From: CAZHTS01 sp964535315
Lineage (GTDB): Bacteria; Chloroflexota; Anaerolineae; Anaerolineales; Anaerolineaceae
Reading direction: 5' to 3'
NCBI GenBank assembly: GCA_964535315.1
Contig: CAZHTS010000036.1
Coordinates: 1-49,472 of the forward strand
Length of the DNA: 49,472 bases
This document shows, in pieces, positions 16,828-25,427 of this stretch. A model generated the notes under the pieces. That model searched no databases and was not told the origin of the DNA. It was given only the letters and a program-made list of their open reading frames with translations. The position numbers and the translations under genes were made by a program. Numbering within the stretch: the first letter of the stretch is position 1; each line of letters begins with the position of its first letter.

Positions 16828-18480
16828 TTAGCGATTGAGCCAGGTGATGTTCATGCCATCGGAGGCATCCATCATCATCAGCGCCGGCGAGGTGCCCGAG
16901 CGGTAATCCATCACGTCTGTGCGCCAGGCTTCTACCCACGGCAGGCCCATCATGTAGATCGTGGCGGCGTCGTCCTGGATGAGCTGGACGATCTCGGTAT
17001 AGATGCGCTTGCGTTTGTTGAAGTCGGTTTCGGAGCGGCCCTGAGCCAGCAACTCGTTCATCTTTTCGCTGTCGTAGCCGCCGACCAACCAGTTGCTGCC
17101 GCTCTGTTTGCTCAGGTAGCCATAGGGACGGTCGGGGTCGAAGATGCCGGTCATGGTGCCGATCGTCAAGTCGTAGTCGTACTTCTTGCCCTTGTCGGTC
17201 CAGGCGGTGGTATCGACCACGTCAAACTCGACCGCAAAGCCAATCTGCGACAGCATGGCCTGGATGACTTCGGCGCCCTTCTTCTGGTTGTCACGGATCA
17301 TGAATTTGACCCTGGTACCCTGCGGCAGACCGCTGGCATTGAAGTATTCCTGCGCCCGTTTGAGGTCGGGTTTAACCATCGGCACGTCGGTATACCAGCG
17401 ATCGGTCGGTGAGAACGGCTGGTTGTGGGTCTGCGCCAGGCCAAAGTAGACGACCTCGTTGTACACGTCGCGGTCGATGGCCGATTGTACTGCCAGGCGG
17501 GCGTTCTTGTTGTCGAACGGTGGGCGGGTGGTGTTGAGCACCAGACGGTCACCGGAGTTGATGTAATACACGTTGACGGTGAAGTTGGGGTTGGGGTTCC
17601 CGACCAGTTTGTTGGCGTCGGCGATGGGCAAGTCTTCGGTCATGTCGACATCCCCATTGCGCAGCAGCGAGAGGCGTGCGGCTGCGTCGGTGACAACCTT
17701 GAGCACCACGCCATCCAGCAGCGGCTGCCCTTTTTGCCAGTACTCGGGGAATTTCTTGAGGGTGTAGGATTCGCCGGGTTTGATCTCATCCATCATGAAC
17801 GGGCCGGTGCCGATGATCCTGGTCACCTTGCCCCCGGCGTCGTAGCTGTCGCGGTGGATGATGGCCGCCCGGTTGAGCGTGGCCAGATAGCTGAGGAAGG
17901 GGCCCATGCCCGATTCGATCGTCATCTTGAAGGTGTAGGCGTCGACCACTTCGTATTTGAGACCGATACCGGCAAAGATTGTGCGGCGTTCGCAGCCGGT
18001 GGTCTCGTCCATGATGCGGTCGAAGATCCATTTGACGTCGTCGGCGGTCATTTCCTGCCCGTTGTGAAACTTGACGCCCTTGCGCAGGCTGAAGATCCAC
18101 GTCTTGCCGTCGGGCGAGGTCTCCCATTTCTCGGCCAGCACGCCGACGAACTTGCCGTCGCGGTCGGGGGCGACCAGCTGCTGGGCGACGAGGATGTTGA
18201 GGCGGATGTCGCCGTACATGATGGCCTTGAGTGGATCCATCGAGGTGACATCTTCTTTCATGGCGAAGGTCAGCACCCCACCGGTTTTCGGGTTGAGGGC
18301 GATGGGCTGTCCGGTTGGCCCGGCTGCCTTGGGTGTGGCGGTGTCTGCGTATACGGCCAGCGGCGCGTCGGTGGGGCCGGGCTGGTTCCCGGTGGGCGTT
18401 TGTGGAGTGGTGCAGGCGCTTACCAGCAAAATAAACAGGGTGATGCTCAATAACACCGCGTAACGTGACGAACGATACAT
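16828..18480 (-). CDS. ABC importer substrate-binding lipoprotein (SBP_bac_5), paralogue B
   Basis: This 550-residue lipoprotein has a signal peptide ending at Cys23 (LVSAC), a linker of about 45 residues without the KAPE repeats of its paralogue, and the family 5 domain. It is the first gene of the operon. The ATG is set by an AGGAGG four bases upstream. The stretch from about the YGDIRLN region to the IIHRDSYD region is identical to paralogue A at DNA level, while the ligand-contact half differs at scattered positions. That fits two receptors with related but not identical ligands. Confidence 0.93.
   Translation of the reverse strand: MYRSSRYAVLLSITLFILLVSACTTPQTPTGNQPGPTDAPLAVYADTATPKAAGPTGQPIALNPKTGGVLTFAMKEDVTSMDPLKAIMYGDIRLNILVAQQLVAPDRDGKFVGVLAEKWETSPDGKTWIFSLRKGVKFHNGQEMTADDVKWIFDRIMDETTGCERRTIFAGIGLKYEVVDAYTFKMTIESGMGPFLSYLATLNRAAIIHRDSYDAGGKVTRIIGTGPFMMDEIKPGESYTLKKFPEYWQKGQPLLDGVVLKVVTDAAARLSLLRNGDVDMTEDLPIADANKLVGNPNPNFTVNVYYINSGDRLVLNTTRPPFDNKNARLAVQSAIDRDVYNEVVYFGLAQTHNQPFSPTDRWYTDVPMVKPDLKRAQEYFNASGLPQGTRVKFMIRDNQKKGAEVIQAMLSQIGFAVEFDVVDTTAWTDKGKKYDYDLTIGTMTGIFDPDRPYGYLSKQSGSNWLVGGYDSEKMNELLAQGRSETDFNKRKRIYTEIVQLIQDDAATIYMMGLPWVEAWRTDVMDYRSGTSPALMMMDASDGMNITWLNR
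17843..18217. repeat. 375-bp patch identical to 14954-15328
   Basis: This is the partner of the tract in paralogue A, identical over its full length. Both lie in the same codon frame of tandem SBP genes. Confidence 0.85.
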
Positions 18481-18652
18481 GGCTCCTCCTGATCCAGTAA
18501 AACAAATGGCCCTGGGCCCCCGCGCACCAGATGGGTTGGTGGAAAACCAGTTCATCATACAACAACGCACATACCATTACTACTATAACAAAAAAAGGCC
18601 GTCATTCAAACCTCCTTTTAATTTTGATAAGTACAACTCTGGTGGATGGCCG

Positions 18653-18658
18653 TATAAT
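18653..18658 (+). promoter_or_regulatory. -10 box ahead of the MFS gene
   Basis: A perfect TATAAT lies about 55 bases before the ATG at 18713. A GTACAA at 18631 is 16 bases upstream and could serve as a poor -35 box. The rest of the divergent spacer 18481-18712 shows no strong motif. Confidence 0.45.
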
Positions 18659-18712
18659 TCAAACTGCCGGTGTTGTCGCCGGTTCATCTCTTGCTTTAAA
18701 GAAGGTGTTCGT

Positions 18713-19924
18713 ATGTCTGCTACATCTCAGTCTACAGTGCAGGCGGACGCCCGGCCGGGCGTTTCGCGGGCGGTCGGATATTACGTGGCGTTTATTGCCC
18801 TGGGCCTGACCACGGCCTCGTTGGGGCCGACCCTGCCGGGGTTGGCCGAAAATACCGTTTCTACTCTGCAACAGATCAGTTATCTGTTTACCACCCGCTC
18901 GCTGGGTTACTTGATCGGCTCGTATGTGGGCGGTTTCGTCTATGATCGTAAAATCCCCGGGCATTACATCATGTCGATTATGTTGCTGCTGATGGGCGTT
19001 TTGCTGGCCCTGGCGCCGACGGTGTCGTTGTTGTGGGTGCTGTCGGCGTTGCTGCTCTTGTTGGGCATGGCTGAAGGCGGTCTGGATGTGGGCGGCAATA
19101 CCCTGCTGGTGTGGGCCTATCGGGAAAAAGTCGGGCCTTTCATGGGCGGGCTGCACTTCTTTTACGGGGTGGGCGCCTTTCTCTCGCCGGTGATCGTGTC
19201 GCAAATGGTGTTGTTGTATGGCGGCAACATCCGTCCGGCTTACTGGCTGCTGGCGCTGCTGATGCTGCCGGCCATCGTCTGGCTGCTGCGCCTGCCCAGC
19301 CCGCTGCCGGCTACAGACGCCAAAGGACAGCCTGTGGGGCGTTCAAACCCGATGATGCTGGCGCTGATTGTGGCCTTTTTCTTCCTGTACGTTGGCGCCG
19401 AGGGCAGTTTTGGCGGCTGGATTTATACCTTTGTGATTAAACGCCAGCTGGCCGGCGTGGATGTGGCCGGCTATCTGAATTCGGCCTATTGGGCGGCCCT
19501 GACATTAGGGCGGCTGGTTTCTATTCCGATGATGGCCCGTTACCGCCCGGCGACTATTTTGTTTGCCGACCTGTTGGGGAGTATTCTCAGCGTTGGCCTG
19601 ATCCTGGCTTTTCCGGATTCGTTGACCTTCTTTGCAATTGGCGTGTTTGGCGCCGGTTTCTGCATGGCCTCGGTCTTCCCGGTGACGCTGGTGCTGGCCG
19701 AACGGCGCATGCGCATCACCGGCAGCGTCACGGCCTGGTTCTTTGTCGGCGCCAGCGCCGGGGGGATGTTCTTCCCCTGGCTGATCGGGCAGATGTTTGA
19801 GGGCACCGGGCCGTTGGTGTTGATCTCTATTATCTTTATCGACCTGTGCCTGACCTTTGGCGTCTATGGCGCCATTCTCTGGCTGATGAATCGCTCTTCT
19901 GGGAACGTGGAAGAACAGGCATGA
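18713..19924 (+). CDS. MFS transporter, MFSD4/NaGLT1-like
   Basis: This 403-residue protein has about 12 predicted membrane helices. The stretch LGPTLPGLAENTVSTLQQIS followed by LGYLIGSYVGGFVYDR is characteristic of the MFSD4/NaGLT1 branch of the major facilitator superfamily, whose animal members are linked to sodium-dependent sugar transport. The substrate is not known here. The ATG at 18713 has a GAAGG site eight bases upstream and gives a normal short N-terminal tail; longer in-frame starts would read through the promoter. Its stop overlaps the ATG of the next gene, so the two are coupled. Confidence 0.88.
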   Translation: MSATSQSTVQADARPGVSRAVGYYVAFIALGLTTASLGPTLPGLAENTVSTLQQISYLFTTRSLGYLIGSYVGGFVYDRKIPGHYIMSIMLLLMGVLLALAPTVSLLWVLSALLLLLGMAEGGLDVGGNTLLVWAYREKVGPFMGGLHFFYGVGAFLSPVIVSQMVLLYGGNIRPAYWLLALLMLPAIVWLLRLPSPLPATDAKGQPVGRSNPMMLALIVAFFFLYVGAEGSFGGWIYTFVIKRQLAGVDVAGYLNSAYWAALTLGRLVSIPMMARYRPATILFADLLGSILSVGLILAFPDSLTFFAIGVFGAGFCMASVFPVTLVLAERRMRITGSVTAWFFVGASAGGMFFPWLIGQMFEGTGPLVLISIIFIDLCLTFGVYGAILWLMNRSSGNVEEQA

Positions 19925-20775
19925 TTGAAGAGAGTGTGTTTGCTTTGGCGCGGATCGCCTGCTCGCTGAGCGACGCAGACCTGGAGCGGGACTGGAACTG
20001 GCGCAGCTATCGCGAAGGGGTGCGTTATGCCTTTTTGCGCACCTATGAGGAGTTGCGCCAGCTGGCCGCCGAACTGGCGGCGCAGCGTTCATGCGCTGGG
20101 CCACAGGTTACGCCGGCGCAGCGTGCCCTGGCGCAATATCAGGCCGCCTACCGTGACTGGCAGGCGGTCTGGCTGGGCGTAAAGACAGAGTGGTTCGACC
20201 GTGCGCCGGCGGAGGGCGAATGGCCGTTGCGCAAGGTATACGGCCACGTGGTCGCCGTCGAGCGGGAATTTTACGCCCGCATCCATTTCGCCGTCGATCA
20301 GTTTGACCAGGCGCTGTTTCCGTCCGTCATGCCCGATGCGGTGATCGAGGAACTGCTCGAACCTTACGCCGACTTTGAACGTTTGCAGGCGGGCGAGTCG
20401 CTTGAGCGATTGAGTATCTACCACGATGAGCTGCGTCTGCGGGTGGTGAACGAATTCTGCACCCTGGGCGAAAAAGAATTGCAATGTGGCTCGTTGTGGT
20501 GGGAGGGGGCGCCGTATCCGGTACAGTTTCGTCTGCATCGTTTCGATGCGCATCTGCGCCAGCACATCGTACAGGTGGAAAAGACGCTGCACTGTCTCGG
20601 CGGCGGGCCGCAAGAGATTCACCGCTTGCTGCGGTTAATCTACGCTGCCCTGGCGGAAGCGGAGGGTGCGCTGATTGGCGCCTGGCACCTGGCTCCCGAA
20701 CGGCTGGCGGCCGCAGAGCGGGTGATCACCGCCCGCTCGGAAGAACTGGAAAAGCGATTGGCGTCTGGTTCGTGA
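19921..20775 (+). CDS. DinB-like four-helix protein
   Basis: This 284-residue soluble protein is almost entirely helical. Its central part (PAEGEWPLRKVYGHVVAVEREFYARI) resembles the helix 2 region of DinB/YfiT-type putative metal-binding bundles, with further conserved-looking histidines at YHDELRL and RFDAHLRQHIVQVEK. DinB-fold proteins include thiol transferases and many of unknown function. The ATG overlaps the stop of the MFS gene (ATGA). The partner relation with a sugar-type MFS transporter is therefore likely, but its meaning is unknown. It converges with the gene at 20779 with only three bases between. Confidence 0.7.
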   Translation: MIEESVFALARIACSLSDADLERDWNWRSYREGVRYAFLRTYEELRQLAAELAAQRSCAGPQVTPAQRALAQYQAAYRDWQAVWLGVKTEWFDRAPAEGEWPLRKVYGHVVAVEREFYARIHFAVDQFDQALFPSVMPDAVIEELLEPYADFERLQAGESLERLSIYHDELRLRVVNEFCTLGEKELQCGSLWWEGAPYPVQFRLHRFDAHLRQHIVQVEKTLHCLGGGPQEIHRLLRLIYAALAEAEGALIGAWHLAPERLAAAERVITARSEELEKRLASGS

Positions 20776-20778
20776 CGC

Positions 20779-23094
20779 CTATGGGTTGATCAGCGGCGGC
20801 GCTTCAAAGATGTTGGTTCCCAGGCGGATCAGGCGCATGCGTTCACTGTAACGGTCGAGCGCCGTGTGCAGCAGGTCTGCCCGTTGTGGTTCTACGATGT
20901 GCGCCTGGTAGAGATCGTCTTCTTCATTGTGATCGGCCTGGTGATCGAACAAATACAAATCTTCGTCGCCGAGCCGGCGCACAAATTTATACCGGTCGTC
21001 CATGACCGCCAGGGTGATGTTTGGCGCGCGGGTGGAATTGGAACGCCGCAGATAAATGAAACGTTCGGGGTCATTTGCCGTCAGGTCGACCAGCGAACGG
21101 CCATCAATCCATTCGCGGGGATATTGGACGCCGAGCGTATCCAGGATGGTGGGGAAGAGGTCGACGGATGAGACCAGGTTGTTAATCCGCCGGCCTTCTT
21201 GTTGATTGGGGAATTTAATCAACAGGGGAACATGCGTCTCGGGGATTGCTAACAGCGGTGTGCCGTAATCGGTGTAGCCGTGCGTAAACATGCTGCCGTG
21301 ATCTGAAGTGATGATGATGAGGGCGTTGTCGTACAGGCCGGCAGTGCGCAACAACTCGATCGTTTCGTTTAACCGCCGGTCCTCGTTTAAAATTGCCTCG
21401 TCGTAGCGCAGGCGAAACTTGTCGATCTCGGGCTGCTCTTCCGGCGCATATCGGCCCCGGCGTAATTGCCCCAGGCTGGCCTCATCGGTGTAGCCGGCTT
21501 CGCGCGGCAGGAACGTACCGACGTAATTCCACACGTCTGGCCGGTAGGGGGTATGCAGCCCCAGGTAGTGGAGAAATAAAAAGAAGGGCGGGTCGCCGGG
21601 TTTTCGGCTGCGGAAAAGATCCTGGGCAGCAGCCAGGCCGTCACAATTGCGCTGTTCCTCGCGATCCTTGATGGTCATCAATTCCAGGGCGCGCAATGTG
21701 AAGGGGAAGAAGGGCGGGATCAGGTGGGGCATCGCGCGCATCTGGTAGTATGTCCGGTCGATGAAGCCGGTTATCCCTGTGCGGCAGATGCTGCGGTCAA
21801 AGGCGTAGCCCATGTGGTAGTAGCCGGGCGTAAGATCGCCGTGCCAGATGGTTTCATAGCCCATGTTTTTCAAAATGCTCGCCAGATTCAGCCAGCCCTG
21901 TGCGCCGCGGCCCAAATCGCCGTATTGATAAAATTCGTTGAAATAGGGGTAACGCCCGCTCATGACGGTGGGAAAGAAGGTGATCGACATGTTGCCGGTC
22001 GAGTAGGCCCGGTCGTAGACGCTCCAGGTTTCGGCCAGTTTTTCCAGGTTGGGCGTTGTTCGCAGGGGATAACCGTACAGAGACATATCTTCGGCCGTTA
22101 AAGTATCTACGGCGATGAGAATGACGTTCGGGGACTGGCTGGAAGCGGCAGGCGGCGTCACCGGCGCCGGGCCGGCAGGCAGTTGGGCCGACGCCAGGAT
22201 CATGACGGTTGAGAATAGAGCATAAATCATGACCAGGAGGTTGATCGTTTGCAGGCGTGGGGCGGTTTCCTCAAACCAGTTCATGGCTGCGTCGCCGATC
22301 TGCCGCCAGGTTAAGGATTGCGCCTGCCGTTTGAGATCTTGAAGCACTTTTTCCCAATGAAGGGTTGAAAGCAGCAGGAACAGCAGCCCCCAGAACGACG
22401 CCGCATTGACCCAATGGATGGTGTTGCTGACGCCGGATGCCGACCACTGCCCGAGGGGTAGGGTCAGTGCAGTTTCCCCTGGCGCGGGTTCATACAAATC
22501 CAGCCGGCGTTCGCTGCCGTCGACGTTCACGGCGACCATGCCGGCGTCTGCGCCTGTGGCAAAGAGCAGGCGAACGTTCCGTTCTTTGCCGCCCAGCAGG
22601 CTGTATTGCAGAACCGCAGGCCGTTCCTGGCTGGCTGCCAGGCCCTTTGGCGTCGTCTCCCAGGCGGTGGATGGGTTTAAGGTGTGGAAAGGAATGCTTT
22701 CGTTTTGTGGATCGCTGAATTCGCGCAGGACAACCGCGTTTCCACTGGCGGCCGGGTTGTGTTCCGGCAGTGCTGTGAGGGTCACCCGGGCGATGGTAAA
22801 GCGGGTGAGCGCCAGGGCCGGGCGGTTTATCTGCGCGGACAGGTAAACGGCGCCTGCCAGAGCGACGAGCAGCAACAGGCAACGCTCGATCTTGCGTCTT
22901 TGGGTTTGCAGCACATTCACGATCAGGCCATAAAAGATGGCGCCGGTTATCAGCCCGAATACGCCGAGCAGGATGAAATGGATTGCATCCGGTAGTTTCC
23001 TAAGGGCTAACGGGTCGCTCAGATAGGTGTTGGTGAATAACAGGGTGAAGACCCAACCCGCTGCTACGCCGCATACGATCAGTTTTTGTTTCAT
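20779..23094 (-). CDS. membrane alkaline-phosphatase-superfamily enzyme (sulfatase-fold)
   Basis: This 771-residue protein has three N-terminal membrane helices (about residues 4-90), a soluble insert of about 140 residues, two more helices, and a C-terminal sulfatase/phosphotransferase fold. Metal-binding elements are IAVDTLTAEDMSLYGY, TSDHGSMFTHGYTDYG and LHTPY. The sulfatase signature C/S-x-P-x-R is absent; the matching stretch is STGNMSITFFPTVMSGRYP, so a Ser or Thr nucleophile is likely. The layout resembles LtaS-like and phosphoethanolamine transferases, which modify lipids or surface glycans. It is preceded by a small membrane protein gene in an operon. The ATG has an AAGGAT site upstream. 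Confidence 0.85.
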   Translation of the reverse strand: MKQKLIVCGVAAGWVFTLLFTNTYLSDPLALRKLPDAIHFILLGVFGLITGAIFYGLIVNVLQTQRRKIERCLLLLVALAGAVYLSAQINRPALALTRFTIARVTLTALPEHNPAASGNAVVLREFSDPQNESIPFHTLNPSTAWETTPKGLAASQERPAVLQYSLLGGKERNVRLLFATGADAGMVAVNVDGSERRLDLYEPAPGETALTLPLGQWSASGVSNTIHWVNAASFWGLLFLLLSTLHWEKVLQDLKRQAQSLTWRQIGDAAMNWFEETAPRLQTINLLVMIYALFSTVMILASAQLPAGPAPVTPPAASSQSPNVILIAVDTLTAEDMSLYGYPLRTTPNLEKLAETWSVYDRAYSTGNMSITFFPTVMSGRYPYFNEFYQYGDLGRGAQGWLNLASILKNMGYETIWHGDLTPGYYHMGYAFDRSICRTGITGFIDRTYYQMRAMPHLIPPFFPFTLRALELMTIKDREEQRNCDGLAAAQDLFRSRKPGDPPFFLFLHYLGLHTPYRPDVWNYVGTFLPREAGYTDEASLGQLRRGRYAPEEQPEIDKFRLRYDEAILNEDRRLNETIELLRTAGLYDNALIIITSDHGSMFTHGYTDYGTPLLAIPETHVPLLIKFPNQQEGRRINNLVSSVDLFPTILDTLGVQYPREWIDGRSLVDLTANDPERFIYLRRSNSTRAPNITLAVMDDRYKFVRRLGDEDLYLFDHQADHNEEDDLYQAHIVEPQRADLLHTALDRYSERMRLIRLGTNIFEAPPLINP

Positions 23095-23104
23095 TCAGTA
23101 TCCT

Positions 23105-23476
23105 TTATCCCCAGATCGAAACGAAAAGATGTATACAGGTGATGAGGAACAGGCCGAGTAAAGCAAAGCGGGTATGCCGTTCCAGATTCATTTTCAACCA
23201 TTTCTCGAGCATAACCCGCACGCCGATCAGTACAAGCGTGAGCAGCGCTATTTCCACGGCGGCGATAAAAATGACAAACCCGTATGTATAGAGAACATCG
23301 CTCCAGTTAAAGTTGTATCCTAAACTGACATCGATATTGCTGGCCGCATTGGTGAAGATATAAACGATCGCGGTAAACAGCAGCCAGGAAAAATAAACGC
23401 GGTAGCGTTTTTTTACTGTCATCCAGAAACTGGCTGGCGGTAACTCTTGAATGGCGTTTGAGGGATGATCTTTCAT
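23105..23476 (-). CDS. small membrane protein
   Basis: This 123-residue protein has three hydrophobic segments (about residues 28-48, 61-85 and 104-121) and a charged N-terminal tail. I do not recognise a family. It ends ten bases before the start of the membrane sulfatase-fold gene, so the two are probably co-transcribed and may form a complex. A -10 box lies about 50 bases upstream. No good ribosome site is visible before the ATG. Confidence 0.7.
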   Translation of the reverse strand: MKDHPSNAIQELPPASFWMTVKKRYRVYFSWLLFTAIVYIFTNAASNIDVSLGYNFNWSDVLYTYGFVIFIAAVEIALLTLVLIGVRVMLEKWLKMNLERHTRFALLGLFLITCIHLFVSIWG

Positions 23477-23524
23477 ATGCGTTCATTGCTTTCTGCCGGT
23501 CAGCCGGCGCCACAGAATTTAAAA

Positions 23525-23530
23525 ATTATA
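23525..23530 (-). promoter_or_regulatory. -10 box for the small membrane protein/sulfatase-fold operon
   Basis: A perfect TATAAT on the minus strand gives a leader of about 40 bases. The -35 region is not convincing. Confidence 0.45.
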
Positions 23531-23692
23531 TCACGCCCATTCTGGCGATGTCCGTAAGGTGAAGGCCGCGGTTTTTTCGCCGTGTTTTCGTAAGCTTCCG
23601 ATGATTTGCTTTATTTTTTTTCATGGAGTATATTAATAGCATGTGGGTAAGCGGGCAGTGCCGCTTCACCAAAATTTTCTGCGAGGTGCGCC

Positions 23693-24130
23693 ATGTTGAA
23701 AGAGTTCAAAGAGTTTGCCCTGAAGGGCAATGTATTGGATCTGGCAGTCGGCTTAATCATTGGTGCTGCGTTTGGCAAAATCGTGACGTCGTTCGTCAAC
23801 GATATCCTCATGCCGCCCATCGGTCTGTTGTTGGGCAAGGTTGATTTTGCCAATCTGTACATCAACCTGAGCGGCCAGACCTTTGCTTCGTTGAAGGAAG
23901 CCCAGGCGGCCGGCGCAGCGACGATCAATTACGGTCTGTTCTTGAACAACATCATCGACTTTGTGATCGTTTCGTTTGCCATCTTCTTGTTGGTGCGCCA
24001 GGTGAATCGTATGCGTCGCCCGGTGCCCGCGCCCGCGGCGCCGCCGACCACCAAAGAGTGCCCGCATTGCTGTACTGCGATCCCGATTAAGGCCACGCGC
24101 TGCCCGCATTGCACTTCGGCGTTGGGATAG
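23693..24130 (+). CDS. mscL: large-conductance mechanosensitive channel MscL with zinc ribbon
   Basis: This 145-residue protein carries the MscL pore helix signature FALKGNVLDLAVGLIIGAAF (about residues 8-27), the NDILMPPIG turn, and the second helix (about 80-101) ending in RQVNRMRR. MscL forms a pentameric channel that opens under membrane tension to release solutes in osmotic downshock. The usual C-terminal amphipathic helix is replaced by a Pro/Ala hinge and a zinc ribbon with Cys123, Cys126, Cys137 and Cys140. The ATG has a GAGGTG site upstream. Confidence 0.96.
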   Translation: MLKEFKEFALKGNVLDLAVGLIIGAAFGKIVTSFVNDILMPPIGLLLGKVDFANLYINLSGQTFASLKEAQAAGAATINYGLFLNNIIDFVIVSFAIFLLVRQVNRMRRPVPAPAAPPTTKECPHCCTAIPIKATRCPHCTSALG

Positions 24131-24144
24131 TCTTTTTAAGCAGG

Positions 24145-24176
24145 GGTCTGCCGGGCCGTTAACGTTCCGGCAGACC
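24145..24176 (+). other. hairpin after mscL
   Basis: GGTCTGCCGG (24145-24154) pairs perfectly with CCGGCAGACC (24167-24176). No T-run follows, so it may only partly stop transcription before the next gene at 24199. Confidence 0.55.
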
Positions 24177-24198
24177 TGCCAGGTCAGGAGGTGAGCCG

Positions 24199-25410
24199 AT
24201 GAGAACGACGGCTTTTTTGAAAAGGGGTAATAGGACAATATTGATATTGATAGTTGTTATTGCGCCGTTGGTGTGCGTCGCCTTTCCGGGCTACGGCTAT
24301 GCCCCCATCGCCCATCATCCGGCGCCGGCCCTGACCCCGACTGCGACGCCGCAGCCGACGGTCACCCCTTACCCGCCGGTGGGCTGGCTGGAGACATCGG
24401 ACGATGCTGCCCGGCTGGTCTGGTTCTACAAGCCGCCCGAAGAAGAAAACGGGCTGGAACAGGTGGCCGAGGACTTCGATGCGTTCATCCTGACCAAAGT
24501 GGACGAACCCGAGCGCGACGAACTGCGTTCGATGGGGGAATATCCGCCGATTCTGCAATATCTGCTATTCAACAGCATCCAGGACCCGGGTGGTTGTGAT
24601 GTACAGCCCTTCCGCAACCAGGTGGCCGATCAGATCGGCGATTTTTGCCGTATCAGTGTGGAACACCCGGACTGGTTCCTGCTGGATGAGGATGGCAGGC
24701 GCATTAGTGATGGGCGCAATGTGTGGATGGACCCCGGCAACCCGGAGTGGCGCGCCTTCTGGCTGGAACGGGCGCGGCGCAGTCAGGAGCGGTTGGGCTG
24801 GTATGGCGTTTTCCTGGATAATGTTGAGGCCGGGCTGGCGGAGTTCAATGCTGCCGGACATCATCCGGCCCGTTACCCGGACGATGCCAGTTATCAGGCG
24901 GCGGTGGAGTCGTTTCTGGGATACCTGTCTACGAATTATTTCCTCCCACAGCGTCGCCCGATGGTAGCCAACATCATCTCGCTGGCGGATGAGGCAGTCT
25001 GGTTCCGTTATTTGCGTTATCTGGATGGGGCGATGGAGGAAGCTTTTGCCGTCGACTGGCGCACCGGTTATCTCAAGCCCGACACCTGGGAACAGGAAAT
25101 GCGCCGGATGGAGCGTTCTCAGGCGATGGGTAAATCATTGGTGTTGGTGGCGCAGGGCGAGCGCCAGGACCTGGAGCGCCAGCAATTCGCTTACGCTTCT
25201 TACCTGCTGATTAATAACGGAACGGCTGCTTTCCGGTATAATCATCACAGCAGCTATAATCAGATCTGGTGGTACGACAATTATGGCCTGGATCTGGGCG
25301 CAGCACTGGGAGAGCGTTATCGTCAGGGTGACTTGTGGCGGCGGGATTTTGCACGCGGTTTTGTAACGGTTGACCCGGTTGAACGGACGGCCAGCATTAC
25401 AGCAAAGTAA
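24199..25410 (+). CDS. GHL15-type putative glycoside hydrolase
   Basis: This 403-residue protein has a membrane/signal segment (about residues 13-34), a short Thr/Pro linker, and a TIM-barrel domain typical of the GHL15 putative glycosyl hydrolase family. Motifs include VWMDPGNPEWRAFW, YGVFLDNVEAGL (a likely acidic catalytic position) and the DGAMEEAFA strand. Related barrel families act on galactosaminoglycans such as Pel. A near-perfect AGGAGGTG site five bases before the ATG fixes the start. It precedes the CelD-like gene by 17 bases and faces the exopolysaccharide operon, so trimming or release of that polymer is a reasonable inference. Confidence 0.8.
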   Translation: MRTTAFLKRGNRTILILIVVIAPLVCVAFPGYGYAPIAHHPAPALTPTATPQPTVTPYPPVGWLETSDDAARLVWFYKPPEEENGLEQVAEDFDAFILTKVDEPERDELRSMGEYPPILQYLLFNSIQDPGGCDVQPFRNQVADQIGDFCRISVEHPDWFLLDEDGRRISDGRNVWMDPGNPEWRAFWLERARRSQERLGWYGVFLDNVEAGLAEFNAAGHHPARYPDDASYQAAVESFLGYLSTNYFLPQRRPMVANIISLADEAVWFRYLRYLDGAMEEAFAVDWRTGYLKPDTWEQEMRRMERSQAMGKSLVLVAQGERQDLERQQFAYASYLLINNGTAAFRYNHHSSYNQIWWYDNYGLDLGAALGERYRQGDLWRRDFARGFVTVDPVERTASITAK

Positions 25411-25427
25411 AACGATTGGAAAACAGC

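Noticed and set aside
17425..18453. A 342-codon plus-strand frame also seen in part at 14965-15639
   Set aside because: Both are antisense to the paralogous SBP genes; their similarity only mirrors the similarity of the real genes.
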